Below, piece by piece: positions 20,801-30,866 of a stretch of 64,000 nucleotides of DNA; positions within the stretch are counted from its first letter, which is position 1, and every line of letters starts with the position of its first letter. A program made the translations under genes and the position numbers. The notes below the pieces were generated by a model. The model made no database searches. It was not told the DNA's origin and worked only from the letters and a program-made list of their open reading frames with translations. The stretch lies in assembly GCA_037903355.1 (NCBI GenBank), contig JBAJFE010000044.1, forward strand, positions 51,428 to 115,427, given 5' to 3'. The stretch is from Trichuris trichiura. Lineage: Eukaryota > Nematoda > Enoplea > Trichinellida > Trichuridae.

Positions 20801-21447
20801 CATCCTGCTGCTGGTAGCGACCCTGATCATCCTTGGTGGCAAATTGGGGGAATGATTTGCATAAGAACTCGACCAACACAACAGGAGTTGTGAATTCGTG
20901 CTCACCGCATTGCATCGCCTTGAAATGTTCAGCCAAAATTACCATTAACAATCGATTTCCGTTCAACTCCAAAGAGGGAGAAATAAGAAATTTCTTAAAT
21001 CCTTTTATCAATTCGGGCACTGTTGCCAGGCATTGCAACGTAGCGCTCAAGTAGCAGGTATTACCTGAAAAAGGTCAAATTACCTGACAACGTAGGGCAA
21101 AGCCAAGACGGATTACCCAAATTTTTTATGCCTGTCAACAAGTCCTTTGCCTTTATAACCTGGGCTGGAGTCATATCCTCGACAAAAACGGTTTTCTTTA
21201 CAGGTGCTCCCGGCAGATCACCTGTCGAGCCCAAAAGCAGCAACTGACATCCCGGCTTGAGGGCGAAACCATCCCAGCTATCGTTGCCTAAAGACTTGCC
21301 GCGCCAAACAATTTTCTGTCGTTCTGGCCGAACACCGGTGAGCGAAAATAGCTGCGCCTTGAATAACGTTGGGCTTTTATCAAGCTGAACTAGGACATTG
21401 TCGAACTTCTCCTTTCCCCATTTCACTTGTACACGCAACGGTTCCAT
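17822..21447 (-). CDS. USP14: USP14-like proteasome-associated deubiquitinase
   Basis: Exons (minus): 21447-21117, 21064-20265 and 18130-17822, giving 479 residues (human 494). An N-terminal ubiquitin-like domain (VKWGKEKF near the start) is followed by a C19 peptidase domain. Splicing TTGG to GTAATACC across a 52 bp intron restores NLGNTCYLSATLQC, which puts the catalytic Cys at residue 114, the same number as in human USP14. The catalytic His is H417 in NLGHYVAW, and LSGGGDWH follows. The block FFYKEKDKVNAK...KFP is also typical. I chose the ATG at 21447 because MEPLRVQVKWG matches the family start; an in-frame ATG at 21474 would add nine residues. USP14/UBP6 trims ubiquitin chains at the 26S proteasome. 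The intron 18131-20264 hosts plus-strand genes. Confidence 0.95.
18990..19163 (+). pseudogene. Decayed copy of the neighbouring small secreted gene
   Basis: The stretch resembles exon 2 of the gene at 19263-19753. It shares TGTGGACCTTTTGACAA, GTTATTGATG and an AAAGGCACGAT..TACCA block. It lacks about 33 bases in the middle and stops (TGA) soon after the second block. Similarity begins at the CCTAT that opens exon 2 of the intact gene, with no acceptor AG in front. No signal-peptide exon is seen. Confidence 0.6.
19263..19753 (+). CDS. Small secreted protein, possibly cystatin-like, nested in the USP14 intron
   Basis: Best model: exon 1 19263-19331 encoding a hydrophobic leader (IISIFYALSLFPWTV), a 68 bp intron (GTATGT...ATGCAG), and exon 2 19400-19753; 140 residues in total. 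The mature part starts PIDCGPFDNNSM and has two Cys. The segment KRTNRVIKGTINYHVTLL followed by a short acidic or polar strand region resembles the QxVxG strand of cystatins, but the signature is not exact, so the family call is tentative. There are several N-glycosylation sequons. The intron model is supported because similarity to the decayed upstream copy begins exactly at the exon 2 boundary. An in-frame ATG at 19197 could lengthen the leader. AATAAA at 19865 fits as poly(A) signal. Confidence 0.55.
19865..19870 (+). terminator. Poly(A) signal AATAAA
   Basis: A canonical hexamer 112 bases downstream of the stop of the nested secreted gene. Confidence 0.35.
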
Positions 21448-21474
21448 TGCTTTAAAGCTTGTCGACGATACCAC

Positions 21475-22771
21475 TCTATTCTAACGAAAGGCTTGAATAA
21501 ATTTCAACACGCACCAAGAACAACCAAAGACTGGGACAGCCAGCGGGAAACCAACATTATTCCCAGGATTGAATTTCACTTTACAGTACTTCACAAATAT
21601 ACGCAGGTCTTATTGTCAATGTACTCGTCCTGCGTATGCCAACCGCAACAACGCTTGACAGCTTGAACGTGCTGCCACCGCCCAACCGCAGCGCTGCCTA
21701 AAAGAGACGCAATCGCATTGCCTTTTCTTGCAACAGAACAACGGCAACTAGCCACCGTTGATGCTAAAAAGCTAACTTGGAACAGAGCGGACAGCACTTA
21801 CCGGACGCAGCCGTCCGCCGGCGCAAACTTTTTGCGCACTGAAAGTTGACCATTTAATCATACGCCAAAGCGGGGAGTTTAAAGAAACTAGAAAGTAGCG
21901 GGTAGTTTAAAGAAAACATCCTGCAAATCATTATCTGGCACTTACAGTACCCCAAAGTGCTCCGTAGGCGCTTTCTGTATTTTTCAAATTACCTAACACT
22001 TAGCGATAGGGCTTTTGTTAATTACTTACCGTTTAAATGATACGACTTAAAGTCCCCATTTTGGGACAAAATTAAATAGCAAACGTCCGGCACCCGTCAA
22101 GCGCTGTCCGCTCTTTTTTTTATCATTTAAACAATAAATACGCATTTTCGAAATGCGCATTACAGCAGCTATAACGCACGTGAAACAATGGGAAAGCTTA
22201 AGCTGCCGTTGGTCAAACGGAAGCTCGTTTCTGGCGCGTATTCGTTGCGACCAACTGGAAATCAAATTTTTCCGTAGCTTTACCTGCATTCTATTACCGT
22301 ACTGTACACGATTCAAAAATTAAAGCTCAAATATGCTAACTGACGAGATTATTTTCTCCTATAAAGCAAAGCTATAGCTTTTGACATAATCTGCATGTCT
22401 GTCGCCTTTTAAAAAAACGTAGATATAAGTTTTAAGTTATGAACTTACATGCAATGCTTTTTTTCAAAAATGTTTTTTTCAAATGCGTCATTTCAACGCG
22501 CTGGGTCTTTGTACACTATAACAACGGCTAAATGCCGTAAAATATTGACATTTAATTTTTCGCACGCCTAAGAAGAGCATGTTGCACACTTCGTACTGTA
22601 TCCTCAACGCGGACGACTTTTGAACGACCGGAAGAGGAAAATGGCGAAGTATCACACGGCTTACGTAAAGACAAAATTATTATGTTCGTTCCGAGCGTGC
22701 TTTAAACTTAAACCAATGACAGTCGGCGTCACTACTGAAAAAAGCGCCATCTATAAGCAGCTGCATCGCGT
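21475..22771. other. Intergenic region between divergent USP14 and cytochrome b5 genes
   Basis: USP14 is transcribed leftward and the b5 gene rightward, so this 1.3 kb should hold both promoters. Apart from AT-rich tracts I see no repeat, RNA gene or convincing coding exon. Confidence 0.5.
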
Positions 22772-23232
22772 ATGGACAGCTGGAAAGAATTTGTTAGCAA
22801 TTCAAAAGATCCGAGCGGAACTGGAGGCAAACTGTTATCAGTGACAAGAAAAATGCTTAAAGACCATTCAACGCCCGATAATCTTTGGATTCTATTGGAC
22901 AGTTTGTTGCGCCGCGGAGATATTTGCTCAGTCCTTATTTGACCAGTCTCCTTTTTCAGACAAAGTATACAATATAACAGATTATCTGCGCTTTCATCCC
23001 GGCGGAAGTGAAACATTAATTAAAGCTATAGGAAACGACGGTAAACCGGCAGTGCAGGTGATTTTCGAAGCCAAAAATGCTTTCTGCCGTTCGACTTTAT
23101 AAATTTTAGTGTCATATATGGGTCAACTGCCATTCTTTGCTTGAACGATGCTTTGTAGGTTACTTTGTCGATCAACCGAGTTCAAACGAAGAAGATAAGG
23201 ATAACATAAAAGCCACAAAACATTCGCAGTGA
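22772..23232 (+). CDS. Stand-alone cytochrome b5 domain protein of CYB5R4 (NCB5OR) type
   Basis: Exons 22772-22901, 22960-23057 and 23110-23232 with introns of 58 and 52 bp; 116 residues. The heme-binding core is complete. NKVYNITDYLRFHPGG supplies the first axial His. CHIWVNCHSLLERCFVGYF supplies the second, in the same context as the VHRWVNYESML motif of CYB5R4. The N-terminus (MDSWKEF, then LLSVT) also resembles the CYB5R4 segment before its b5 domain. In CYB5R4 the b5 domain is followed by CS and FAD reductase domains. Here a TGA comes 36 codons after the second His, with AATAAA 27 bases later. I could not find downstream reductase exons. It may be a separate electron carrier or a truncated gene. 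Confidence 0.8.
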
Positions 23233-23258
23233 CCTGATCGCATGTTTGCAAGCGTTCT

Positions 23259-23264
23259 AATAAA
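23259..23264 (+). terminator. Poly(A) signal AATAAA after the b5 gene
   Basis: It lies 27 bases after the TGA at 23230-23232 and supports a short transcript ending there. Confidence 0.45.
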
Positions 23265-23953
23265 ACAAAACGCCCTTATACATACATATATGCTTTCGCA
23301 GCCTCTGCATCTCTTCGCAGACTTTGTCTATCGTTGAGAAGTTACTAAAAATGCAAATTATGTTGTTTGAAAAATAATGACGATCAAACAAACAGAATTA
23401 CTGACAAGCGACGGAGATAACTGATGAACTTAACTGTACGCGAACAATTATCTCACTTTTTTAGTTCTTGTTTCAACTGGAATCAGACAACCACCAGCAA
23501 TCAGCTGATGGCGAACGATTAGAATCCAACAATGGTTATTCATTGGCTAAACCAAAATGCGTAGGAATGACCTTCATCGGTGCAAGTCAAACTGGTTACT
23601 CATTGCGAGTACGCTAAAGGCTATTCACGTGCGCAACGAAACTACACAAAACCTTTGGCGGGTAAACACCAGTATAAACTTGCGCTGTTAATACTTAAGA
23701 TAAGCAATAACGCTAATGCAGCGTTTATTCTACTGATAAGACCGATTTCAGTATGCGCAAGCAGAGCAGCGCATCTTGCGCATATGTTTAACAGTGGAGT
23801 CGTTTTTTCTTAACGCTGTCACGTGAATACGATCCAGTTTTCCCGCCCAATAGAAAACTAACCGAACTGGTCATTATAAAGACAACTTGATTACGCGTAC
23901 ACATGAACATAGGTGCGGTGGTTCATTCACTTTCAACAACTGCTCTTTGAGGT
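23265..23953. other. Intergenic region upstream of the ATP-grasp pair
   Basis: A frame open from about 23469 to 23612 lacks recognisable motifs. I looked here for CS or reductase exons of CYB5R4 and found none. Confidence 0.45.
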
Positions 23954-25402
23954 ATGCCAACTCGCAGTGGTACTTCATCTCCTCATATTGTAAATGCTTC
24001 AACTGAAGTTGAACAATCTTCAAAGGACTACCAATCAATTCAACTCAGCTCGCTAAGGCAAATAGCCAAAGAAGGTAACAGTCGATGCTTAATAGTGCTA
24101 AAAGCGCGCAAAGCTTTTACCACCGACCTTATTGGTTTGCGACAAGCATGCGGCGCCAATACGCTGCCAATACTATTGGCTAGCGACAAAGTTTTCTCCA
24201 AACTAACCGCAGCTCAGAAAGGTCAGTTCTTTCTTATCATAACTTATCCATTAATGGACGAGGAAAAGAAGTCGCAATGCTGGTGCGACTTGACCGAAGT
24301 ATCGTACAAAGAAGTGGGCCCAAAACTACGACACTTACTACGTCACGTACAGGCTAGTCAATGCTCCCTCGTTGTATCCGAGGAACCGTTGGTTTACTAT
24401 GCCGCCAAGCTGAGAAGGCAATTCAAAATTCCGGGCGCTCAACCGGACGATATTCTTCGTTTTACCAACAAAGCCTCAATGAGACTAACGCTGTCTCGTT
24501 TTCAGCCGGCGGCCAACGGCCCAACTGTGGACGACGTTAAATTCTGCTCGATGTTCACCGGACGAACAACGATGACGTCCGCCCAATTTGAACGCCTTCT
24601 TTTGGATGCCAATTTGCAGTATCCGCTCGTTTTAAAACCGCAAAGTTCGTGCGGCTCTTTTGATGTGCAAATTGTACGCGATCGAACCGAAGTCCATCGG
24701 TGGCACAGCGAGCACGGACAACTATGCAAACCGTACATAGCGGAAGAAATGTTAGCCGGCGATCAGTACGCCGCCTATATGCTAATTTTTCAAGGAAAAA
24801 TTCAATGGTTTCGCATTTATCGCAATAGGCGTCCTATTGTTGCCTTCGTTCGAGATCGTCTGCCGTTGGCTAAATTGGAACTGTGCCAAGAAGACGACGA
24901 GTACGCTGCCCATTGCGCTTATGTAAATTATTTGGCAACCGCTTTTTCACCCATTCCGGACGGTATGTTTACGGCGGAGTATTTTCGACGGCCGAATGGC
25001 AACTTTCAATTTTTGGAAAATTGCATTCGTCTACCCGGTGGGCCTTTGGTAACGCTTGTGCAATTGGCTGAACGGATGAATTTGGAAGTGGCTCACTTGA
25101 GCGGTCAATATTTTAGTCCGGCGACGACGAAAGCAACGGAACGCGTATTGACAGCTTATATTCGCTACCCTACAAGGCGAGGTGTCATTACCAGCATCCG
25201 ACAGCCGCCCGAGACGTTGCGTAGTCGAGTATACGCCTTATGGAGGGTGCAAGTGGGTCAAAGGACCGAAGATCCGGTCGAACTGAGCGGCAAGTACGTC
25301 GCCTTGCAGCTGCTACTGCTCAACACCAATTATGGACATCTGAAAGCTGATTTTACCACGTGTATGAACCAATATGAACCAGTCGAAATACTGAAAGATT
25401 AA
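23954..25402 (+). CDS. ATP-grasp domain protein, copy 1
   Basis: A 482-residue intronless protein without signal peptide or membrane segment. The N-terminal ~175 residues look like a pre-ATP-grasp domain. The ATP-grasp core has YPLVLKPQSSCGS (Lys 228, nucleotide-binding strand), PYIAEEMLAGDQY (the acidic adenine-side strand) and, near residue 355, FLENCIRLPGG. The last corresponds to the metal-binding ExNxR motif of the ATP-grasp_4/carbamoyl-phosphate-synthase-like group. The RLPGG end is typical, but the Asn position holds Cys 357. ATP-grasp enzymes ligate a carboxylate to an amine or thiol via an acyl phosphate; the substrate here is unknown. Copy 2 follows 174 bp downstream on the same strand. 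Transfer from bacteria is possible but unproven. Confidence 0.8.
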   Translation: MPTRSGTSSPHIVNASTEVEQSSKDYQSIQLSSLRQIAKEGNSRCLIVLKARKAFTTDLIGLRQACGANTLPILLASDKVFSKLTAAQKGQFFLIITYPLMDEEKKSQCWCDLTEVSYKEVGPKLRHLLRHVQASQCSLVVSEEPLVYYAAKLRRQFKIPGAQPDDILRFTNKASMRLTLSRFQPAANGPTVDDVKFCSMFTGRTTMTSAQFERLLLDANLQYPLVLKPQSSCGSFDVQIVRDRTEVHRWHSEHGQLCKPYIAEEMLAGDQYAAYMLIFQGKIQWFRIYRNRRPIVAFVRDRLPLAKLELCQEDDEYAAHCAYVNYLATAFSPIPDGMFTAEYFRRPNGNFQFLENCIRLPGGPLVTLVQLAERMNLEVAHLSGQYFSPATTKATERVLTAYIRYPTRRGVITSIRQPPETLRSRVYALWRVQVGQRTEDPVELSGKYVALQLLLLNTNYGHLKADFTTCMNQYEPVEILKD

Positions 25403-25452
25403 CTATACCACCGCGCGGCTGTCTTGAATAGATTTTAAACTTTTCTAACCCC

Positions 25453-25458
25453 AATAAA
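25453..25458 (+). terminator. Poly(A) signal AATAAA after ATP-grasp copy 1
   Basis: It lies 50 bases after the stop of copy 1 and before the start of copy 2, so the two genes can be transcribed separately. Confidence 0.4.
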
Positions 25459-25576
25459 AAATGCAAATTTTTTATTCATTCCTTTTACCCCATTGGTCGA
25501 AGACCTTTGCTTTGATTCCATATTTGCATACGCATTTTACCAACGGCGAGACCGTGTTATTCAAGCTGCCGCCGGC

Positions 25577-26941
25577 ATGAATGAACAAGTGAATAGGCTG
25601 AAAAAGGCTTGGCAAACAGCCAAGGAAACTGTCGGAGCTGCGGACAAGCTGCTCGTCTACGTAAAGTTGGGAAAACCGTTTCTTTCCCAGCTCGAGTTGC
25701 TTCGATTTCCCGATAACCTCTTCGCCGTGCTCATAGTGAGCACCAAGTTGTTGGGAAAAATTTCCAAAGAGCAAATGGAAAATTTTGCATGCACACTTCA
25801 AGTGGACAAAGGAAAAGTGAAAAAGAATTGGAGAAACCTAAGCGACGTCTATTACGACGATGTGGCTACGTTGGTCGAGGCGACCTGCGCGTTGGCGCCT
25901 TTCCAAGGTGGTAAACAACTGATCACCTTGGAGGAACCGCTGGTGCGTATGTGCGCTCATCTTAGAACCTTATGGGGCTTTATGGGCTTGCAAGAAGACC
26001 GAGTTGGCTTGTTCGTCGATAAACTAGCTATGAACCATCATTGTAGTATGGTGGGCCTCAAAACCGCTACCAAAATGTTGCTGACAAAGAAGGAGAAGAC
26101 TCAAAGAACCGTCGAGCAATATGGCGAAGATATCCTGACCCATCTAACATTCCCGTTGTACGTCAAGCCGCAGCATGGGTGCGCTTCGGTGGGACATCAA
26201 CTATTGTCTTCACCTGGTCAACTGCGCCAATGGCTTCAAACTCAATGGAACCAAATGGAACCATACTTAATTGAAGAGAAAATTGTAGGCGAAGAATTTA
26301 CTATCTACATGTTCATTCAGGAAGATAAGATTCTTCATTCCAAAACTTTTAAGAATGAATATCCCATAGGCAGCTTCGTTACGGATAGATTGCCAGTATG
26401 CAAATTAGAAATACCCGAGCAGGATGGACGCTACGACATGTTGAACGCATTTGCTCGTCGAGTAATCGCCGCCTGGAGTCCCATCCCTAATGGGCTTTTC
26501 TTTATTCAACTATTTTTCAATCCCGAAAAGGAAGAATGCGTACTCATTGAAGTATGCTGCCGACTACCCGGCGGCAAGTATCCCGAAGCGCTGTTTCGAG
26601 CCAAGCGCATTGACCTTGAGGAAATGCATTTGCTAGCCAACGTGCACGCGGTAAATTTTGACAATTCAACCAATGGCCCTTTTATGGCGTTTTTTCGATA
26701 CCCAAGAAAAGCTGGCCGAGTTAGTAGCCTGCAACAACCGGAAAGTTTGGGCTTAAGGAGTTGCTGCCTTTCTCGATGGCGAATATCAATAGGAGACATT
26801 TTGGAAAACCCAAAAGGTTTGGCGGGCCGTCACGAAGCAATTAGCATAATTCTGCTCAATGAGGATTACGAAAAATTGGTAGGCGACTACAACGTTCTAG
26901 TTTCTCGGTATAGTCCATTTCTTACCGAAGGAATTTGTTAG
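25577..26941 (+). CDS. ATP-grasp domain protein, copy 2
   Basis: A 454-residue intronless paralogue of the gene at 23954. Shared landmarks are FPLYVKPQHGCAS, PYLIEEKIVGEEF, an SPIPNGLF block (copy 1 SPIPDGMF), VLIEVCCRLPGG and a C-terminal LLNEDYEKLVGDY that matches LLNTNYGHLKADF. The metal-binding motif reads E325-V-C-C-R, again with Cys where ATP-grasp enzymes normally have Asn. The frame is open upstream to 25493, but the first ATG is 25577, and MNEQVNRLKKAW aligns reasonably as a start. By-eye identity between copies is low, so the duplication is old. The shared departure from the usual motif suggests either a changed metal site or a pseudo-enzyme. Confidence 0.78.
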   Translation: MNEQVNRLKKAWQTAKETVGAADKLLVYVKLGKPFLSQLELLRFPDNLFAVLIVSTKLLGKISKEQMENFACTLQVDKGKVKKNWRNLSDVYYDDVATLVEATCALAPFQGGKQLITLEEPLVRMCAHLRTLWGFMGLQEDRVGLFVDKLAMNHHCSMVGLKTATKMLLTKKEKTQRTVEQYGEDILTHLTFPLYVKPQHGCASVGHQLLSSPGQLRQWLQTQWNQMEPYLIEEKIVGEEFTIYMFIQEDKILHSKTFKNEYPIGSFVTDRLPVCKLEIPEQDGRYDMLNAFARRVIAAWSPIPNGLFFIQLFFNPEKEECVLIEVCCRLPGGKYPEALFRAKRIDLEEMHLLANVHAVNFDNSTNGPFMAFFRYPRKAGRVSSLQQPESLGLRSCCLSRWRISIGDILENPKGLAGRHEAISIILLNEDYEKLVGDYNVLVSRYSPFLTEGIC

Positions 26942-27884
26942 GGGCTTAAATTTGAGCTACTTTTTAACCTAAGTTTCATCGCGAAGCAAAATAAAAGTTC
27001 GGCATTCTACCGAAGTCTGCTCGAGACGTAATCGGTCGATCAATTTTTAAAATTTCCCAACGCTCGCTACGGTACGATATGCAAATATGTTGCGAGAGCA
27101 GCTAGCAAGTGAGTTTTTAAAAAACATGACAGAAAGTACGTACGTTTGATCTTCTCTAAAGCCGCTTGAAAAAACGTTGCCCGGACGTCGTTTTGCTCTT
27201 GAGATTCGCAGCATTTGTTGACAGTACGCAACTAAAACCTGCGCGTACTTCTTGTGTATTTAAAAGTTTACACGACGCCTTTTCAGGCAGAAACTGTCCA
27301 TTCAATTTGGCGCGGCAGAAATTGGCGAAGATGTATTAGCGTAGAAGATTTTTATGACGAAACAAAAGTTCCGACGGGTTTGGAAATAGCTTAACTTATT
27401 GTATAAACCTGAGCATCGAAATACGATAGCTCTTGCGGGCCAAATGATCCAAGTTTAGTTTTGCTTGTGGCGGCTTTCAATTTTTGCCAATAAAGTACGC
27501 TTGAATTGAGATTGGACGCCTACTTTTTTATTGTCCTTTAGGAGCTGCTTTACTGCGACCGTAAAAGTAAAGTAGGCCAACATTTCCTAGTTAACTGCGA
27601 CTGTGCGGTAATTCTAGTTGTTCCGCACTTCGCTGTTCCCCGAAAGAGGCGGCTTAAGTAGAACTTTTACAAAACTACTTTTGCTTTCAATAAGGTAATT
27701 GACGGGTGGATCGATTTGCATTTTAATATGCGTTTGCGTTTTGTAGGCTAACGTGAAAAGCGCGCTTATTCTTCGCGACGCTTTTTGCTGTTTTTCACGT
27801 AACAGCCAAGGACGAGCTGTGTACGCTTTTTTAACGTGTACTTTGAAGGCTGACGCTTAATTCAGTTCGTCACGTTGGCATAGG
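26942..27884. other. Intergenic region upstream of KLHL20
   Basis: No long open frames, repeats or RNA genes recognised. It should hold the KLHL20 promoter. Confidence 0.45.
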
Positions 27885-30866
27885 ATGGCGGATTCTGTAA
27901 GCAACCGATGCCAATCGGAAAGAAACGACATTGTTGGCCAGTCGCCTCAAAGCTCCAGTTCTGCCAGCTTGGGCAAATACTCCTTAAATAGAATGCGGTT
28001 TTTTTCGGAAAAGCACCCACTGGCGGTACTTGAAAACACGTACAATATGCGAAAACGACACGAGCTCTGCGACGTGGTCATTTTGGTTGGATCAAAGCGT
28101 ATATATGCCCATCGAGTGGTGCTTGGTGCGTGCAGTCCATATTTTCGAGCAATGTTCACCACGGAGATGGCCGAAAGTCGTCAGATGGAAGTGACCATTA
28201 AGGATGTGGACGAAAACGCGCTTGAAATGTTGGTTGACTTTTGCTATACGTCCTCTATTGTTATCGAAGAGTCGAATGTGCAACAGCTGCTACCGGCGGC
28301 ATGCCTAATGCAAATGCAGGAAATTCAGGATGTGTGCTGCGACTTTTTAAAAAAGCAATTGGATCCGTCGAATTGCCTTGGAATTCGTGCATTTGCCGAT
28401 ACGCATTCGTGTCGCGATCTTTTGCGCATCGCTAACCGCTTCACGCAGCACAATTTCCAGGAGGTGTTGTTACTGCTTTTGCTTGGCACGCACATCTTTT
28501 TTTTTTACAAGTTTTCATTTTTAGGTTATGGAAACGGAAGAGTTCATGCTCCTTCCGGTGGATCAGTTATGCGAGATAATTTCCAGCGACGAGTTGAATG
28601 TTCGCTCCGAAGAGCAAGTATTCAAAGCGTGTATGGCTTGGGTACGTCACAAGGTTTTCGACAGGCGTAAAGATCTACCCGAAGTAATTAATTTAAAAGT
28701 TTTTTTGAACTACTCGAAAGGATCATTCTTTTTTTTGAAGGTATTAAAGTACGTACGTTTGCCACTTTGTAGCGCAAAATTTTTGGTCGGAACTGCCGGT
28801 ACCGATTTGCTAATAAAATCGGACGAAGCCGCCCGCGAGCTCGTTGACGAGGCGAAAAATTACTTACTGTTGCCTCAGGAAAGACCATTACTTCAAGGCC
28901 CAAGGACAAGGCATAGAAAACCAATACGTTACGGTGAAGTGATGTACGCGGGTAAGTTCGTATGCAAATTATATATTTTAAATTTTTTCGAAAATTATTC
29001 CAAACCTCAATGTGTTAAGAGCATTCGCTGGAACACTTTTCTCGCTTTAAGATCACGCGTGAAACCTAAGCAAACTAATGGAAAACAGTTAATTACCCAA
29101 TAGCTTACTTCTCTCCTAGGCTAATTTGAATGATCTGTCTTTACCAGAATTTTGGCTATTTAGTTATCTTTGTAGTGTACTTACTTGATTGTAGCTGCAT
29201 TGCTTCAACGGCTGAACAATCACTCCTAAGCCCAAGCACCATAGATGCTTTGCAACACCACGCAACTTTAGCTACATCATTAATGTTCGTTTCGACCTGC
29301 CATGCCTGCAAAAAATGAGCTCAAGTTTCTGTAAAGCCAGAGAAAGTTTAAACTGTACCTTGGGGTTACTGTAACTCGGTAAAACCTGAGCTTCACTAAA
29401 CGTTTGAATTTAAAATGTCATTCTGTATACTTACCTGAGCATCACTTTTCTTTTCGTTTACCGATTTCGTAGCACTGCCAACGCGGTAGTCCAAAACTTG
29501 TTGCTATCTCTCGTCATTTTTAAATTCTAAGTAGCTTCGAAAAGCTAAATAATTTTTTTCTTATCATTATGCATTATTACGTAAGGCCAAGTTGCGTGTT
29601 CCAAAAAATGATTAACTCAAAGGGTCTCCTTTCAATCAAAAAGAATCTACAAAAGCTTCTTTCGATATGCTGTTAAAGTCATTGTAAAAAAAGTTTGAAA
29701 ATCACGTTTGTTCCGTTCTGTAACTTTGCAACCTGATGCTCAAGCTTCCGTTATTTAAATTAAGCGGGAATGTTTTTTTTCGCGCAGTTGGCGGGTGGTG
29801 CAGCGGAGACGCAATAGCAAGTATGGAAAGGTTGGATCCGCGCACCAACGAGTGGAAGTGCGTTGCACCAATGTCGAAACGACGATGCGGCGTGGGAGTA
29901 GCTGTGCTGAACGATTTGCTATACGCCGTAGGCGGGCATGACGGACAAGCATATTTAAATTCGATAGAAAGGTTCGTCTATGCTAATGAGAATTGATCGT
30001 AATAATTTGAAAACAATGTTTTTCAGGTACGATCCGCACACGAATCAATGGAGCAGCGATGTTGCCCCAACGAGTACGTGTCGAACAAGCATAGGTGTCG
30101 CTGTGTTGGATGGATATCTGTACGCGGTTGGTGGACAGGACGGCGTTTCCTGCCTTAATATAGTTGAAAGGTAGCAATGACGCGTAGCAGCACTTATACA
30201 GTATTCTGTGTCTTGGATATTCAGGTATGATCCACATACAAATCGCTGGACAAAAGTTGCTCCAATGCTATCCCGACGCCTTGGAGTAGCTGTAGCTGTT
30301 TTGGGAGGTTGTCTGTATGCTGTTGGTGGTTCCGACGGAGGTGCTCCTTTGAAGACTGGTACAGATGAATTTAAACTTTTTAAAAAACTTTTCCATTGCG
30401 TAATATGTTGCAGTTGAGCGCTACGACGCTCGTTTAAACAAGTGGCACCAAGTTGCTCCAATGGGTACACGAAGGAAGCATCTCGGTTGCGCTGTTTACA
30501 ACGGGTACCTATGCGCGGTTGGCGGTCGAGACGACGCAACGGAACTGTCTTCCGCTGAGCGGTACAATCCTCAAACCAATCAATGGACACCTTTGGTAGC
30601 GATGAACAATAGGCGCTCTGGGGTACTGTAATATTTTTCAGCAAGCTTGCTCTTATTGAGTATTCCATTTTTTGAAGATTGGTCTGGCCGTTGTGAATGG
30701 ACAGCTATACGCTGTTGGAGGTTTTGATGGTACATTCTACTTGAAAACAGTTGAAGTGTACGATAATGAAAGTAATCAATGGCGGCATGCCGGTAGTATG
30801 AATTATCGAAGGCTCGGTGGTGGAGTAGGAGTTGTACGCCTCGCTAACGAAGACCCCTCGCTTTGA
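27885..30866 (+). CDS. KLHL20: Kelch-like protein 20 (BTB-BACK-Kelch), CUL3 substrate adaptor
   Basis: Eight exons: 27885-28463, 28525-28683, 28741-28951, 29788-29971, 30027-30170, 30225-30358, 30414-30622 and 30678-30866. All phases agree and give 602 residues (human 609). Order: BTB domain ([20 protein letters not shown] through ~residue 160), BACK domain ([31 protein letters not shown]), then six Kelch repeats with YAVGG cores ([42 protein letters not shown]). The match to KLHL20/Drosophila Diablo is nearly continuous. The family docks substrates on CUL3-RBX1 ubiquitin ligase; in mammals KLHL20 acts on DAPK, PML and trans-Golgi traffic. Most introns are 54-61 bp; the exception is an 836 bp intron at 28952-29787 before the first Kelch repeat. 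Confidence 0.97.
28952..29787 (+). other. Long intron of KLHL20
   Basis: 836 bp between GCGG|GTAAGT and TTTTCGCGCAG. It separates the BTB-BACK part from the Kelch propeller. I see no coding exon or repeat in it. Confidence 0.75.

Noticed and set aside
23469..23612. Open frame downstream of the b5 gene considered as a CYB5R4 continuation
   Set aside because: It shows no CS or reductase motif, and a stop plus poly(A) signal already close the b5 gene.
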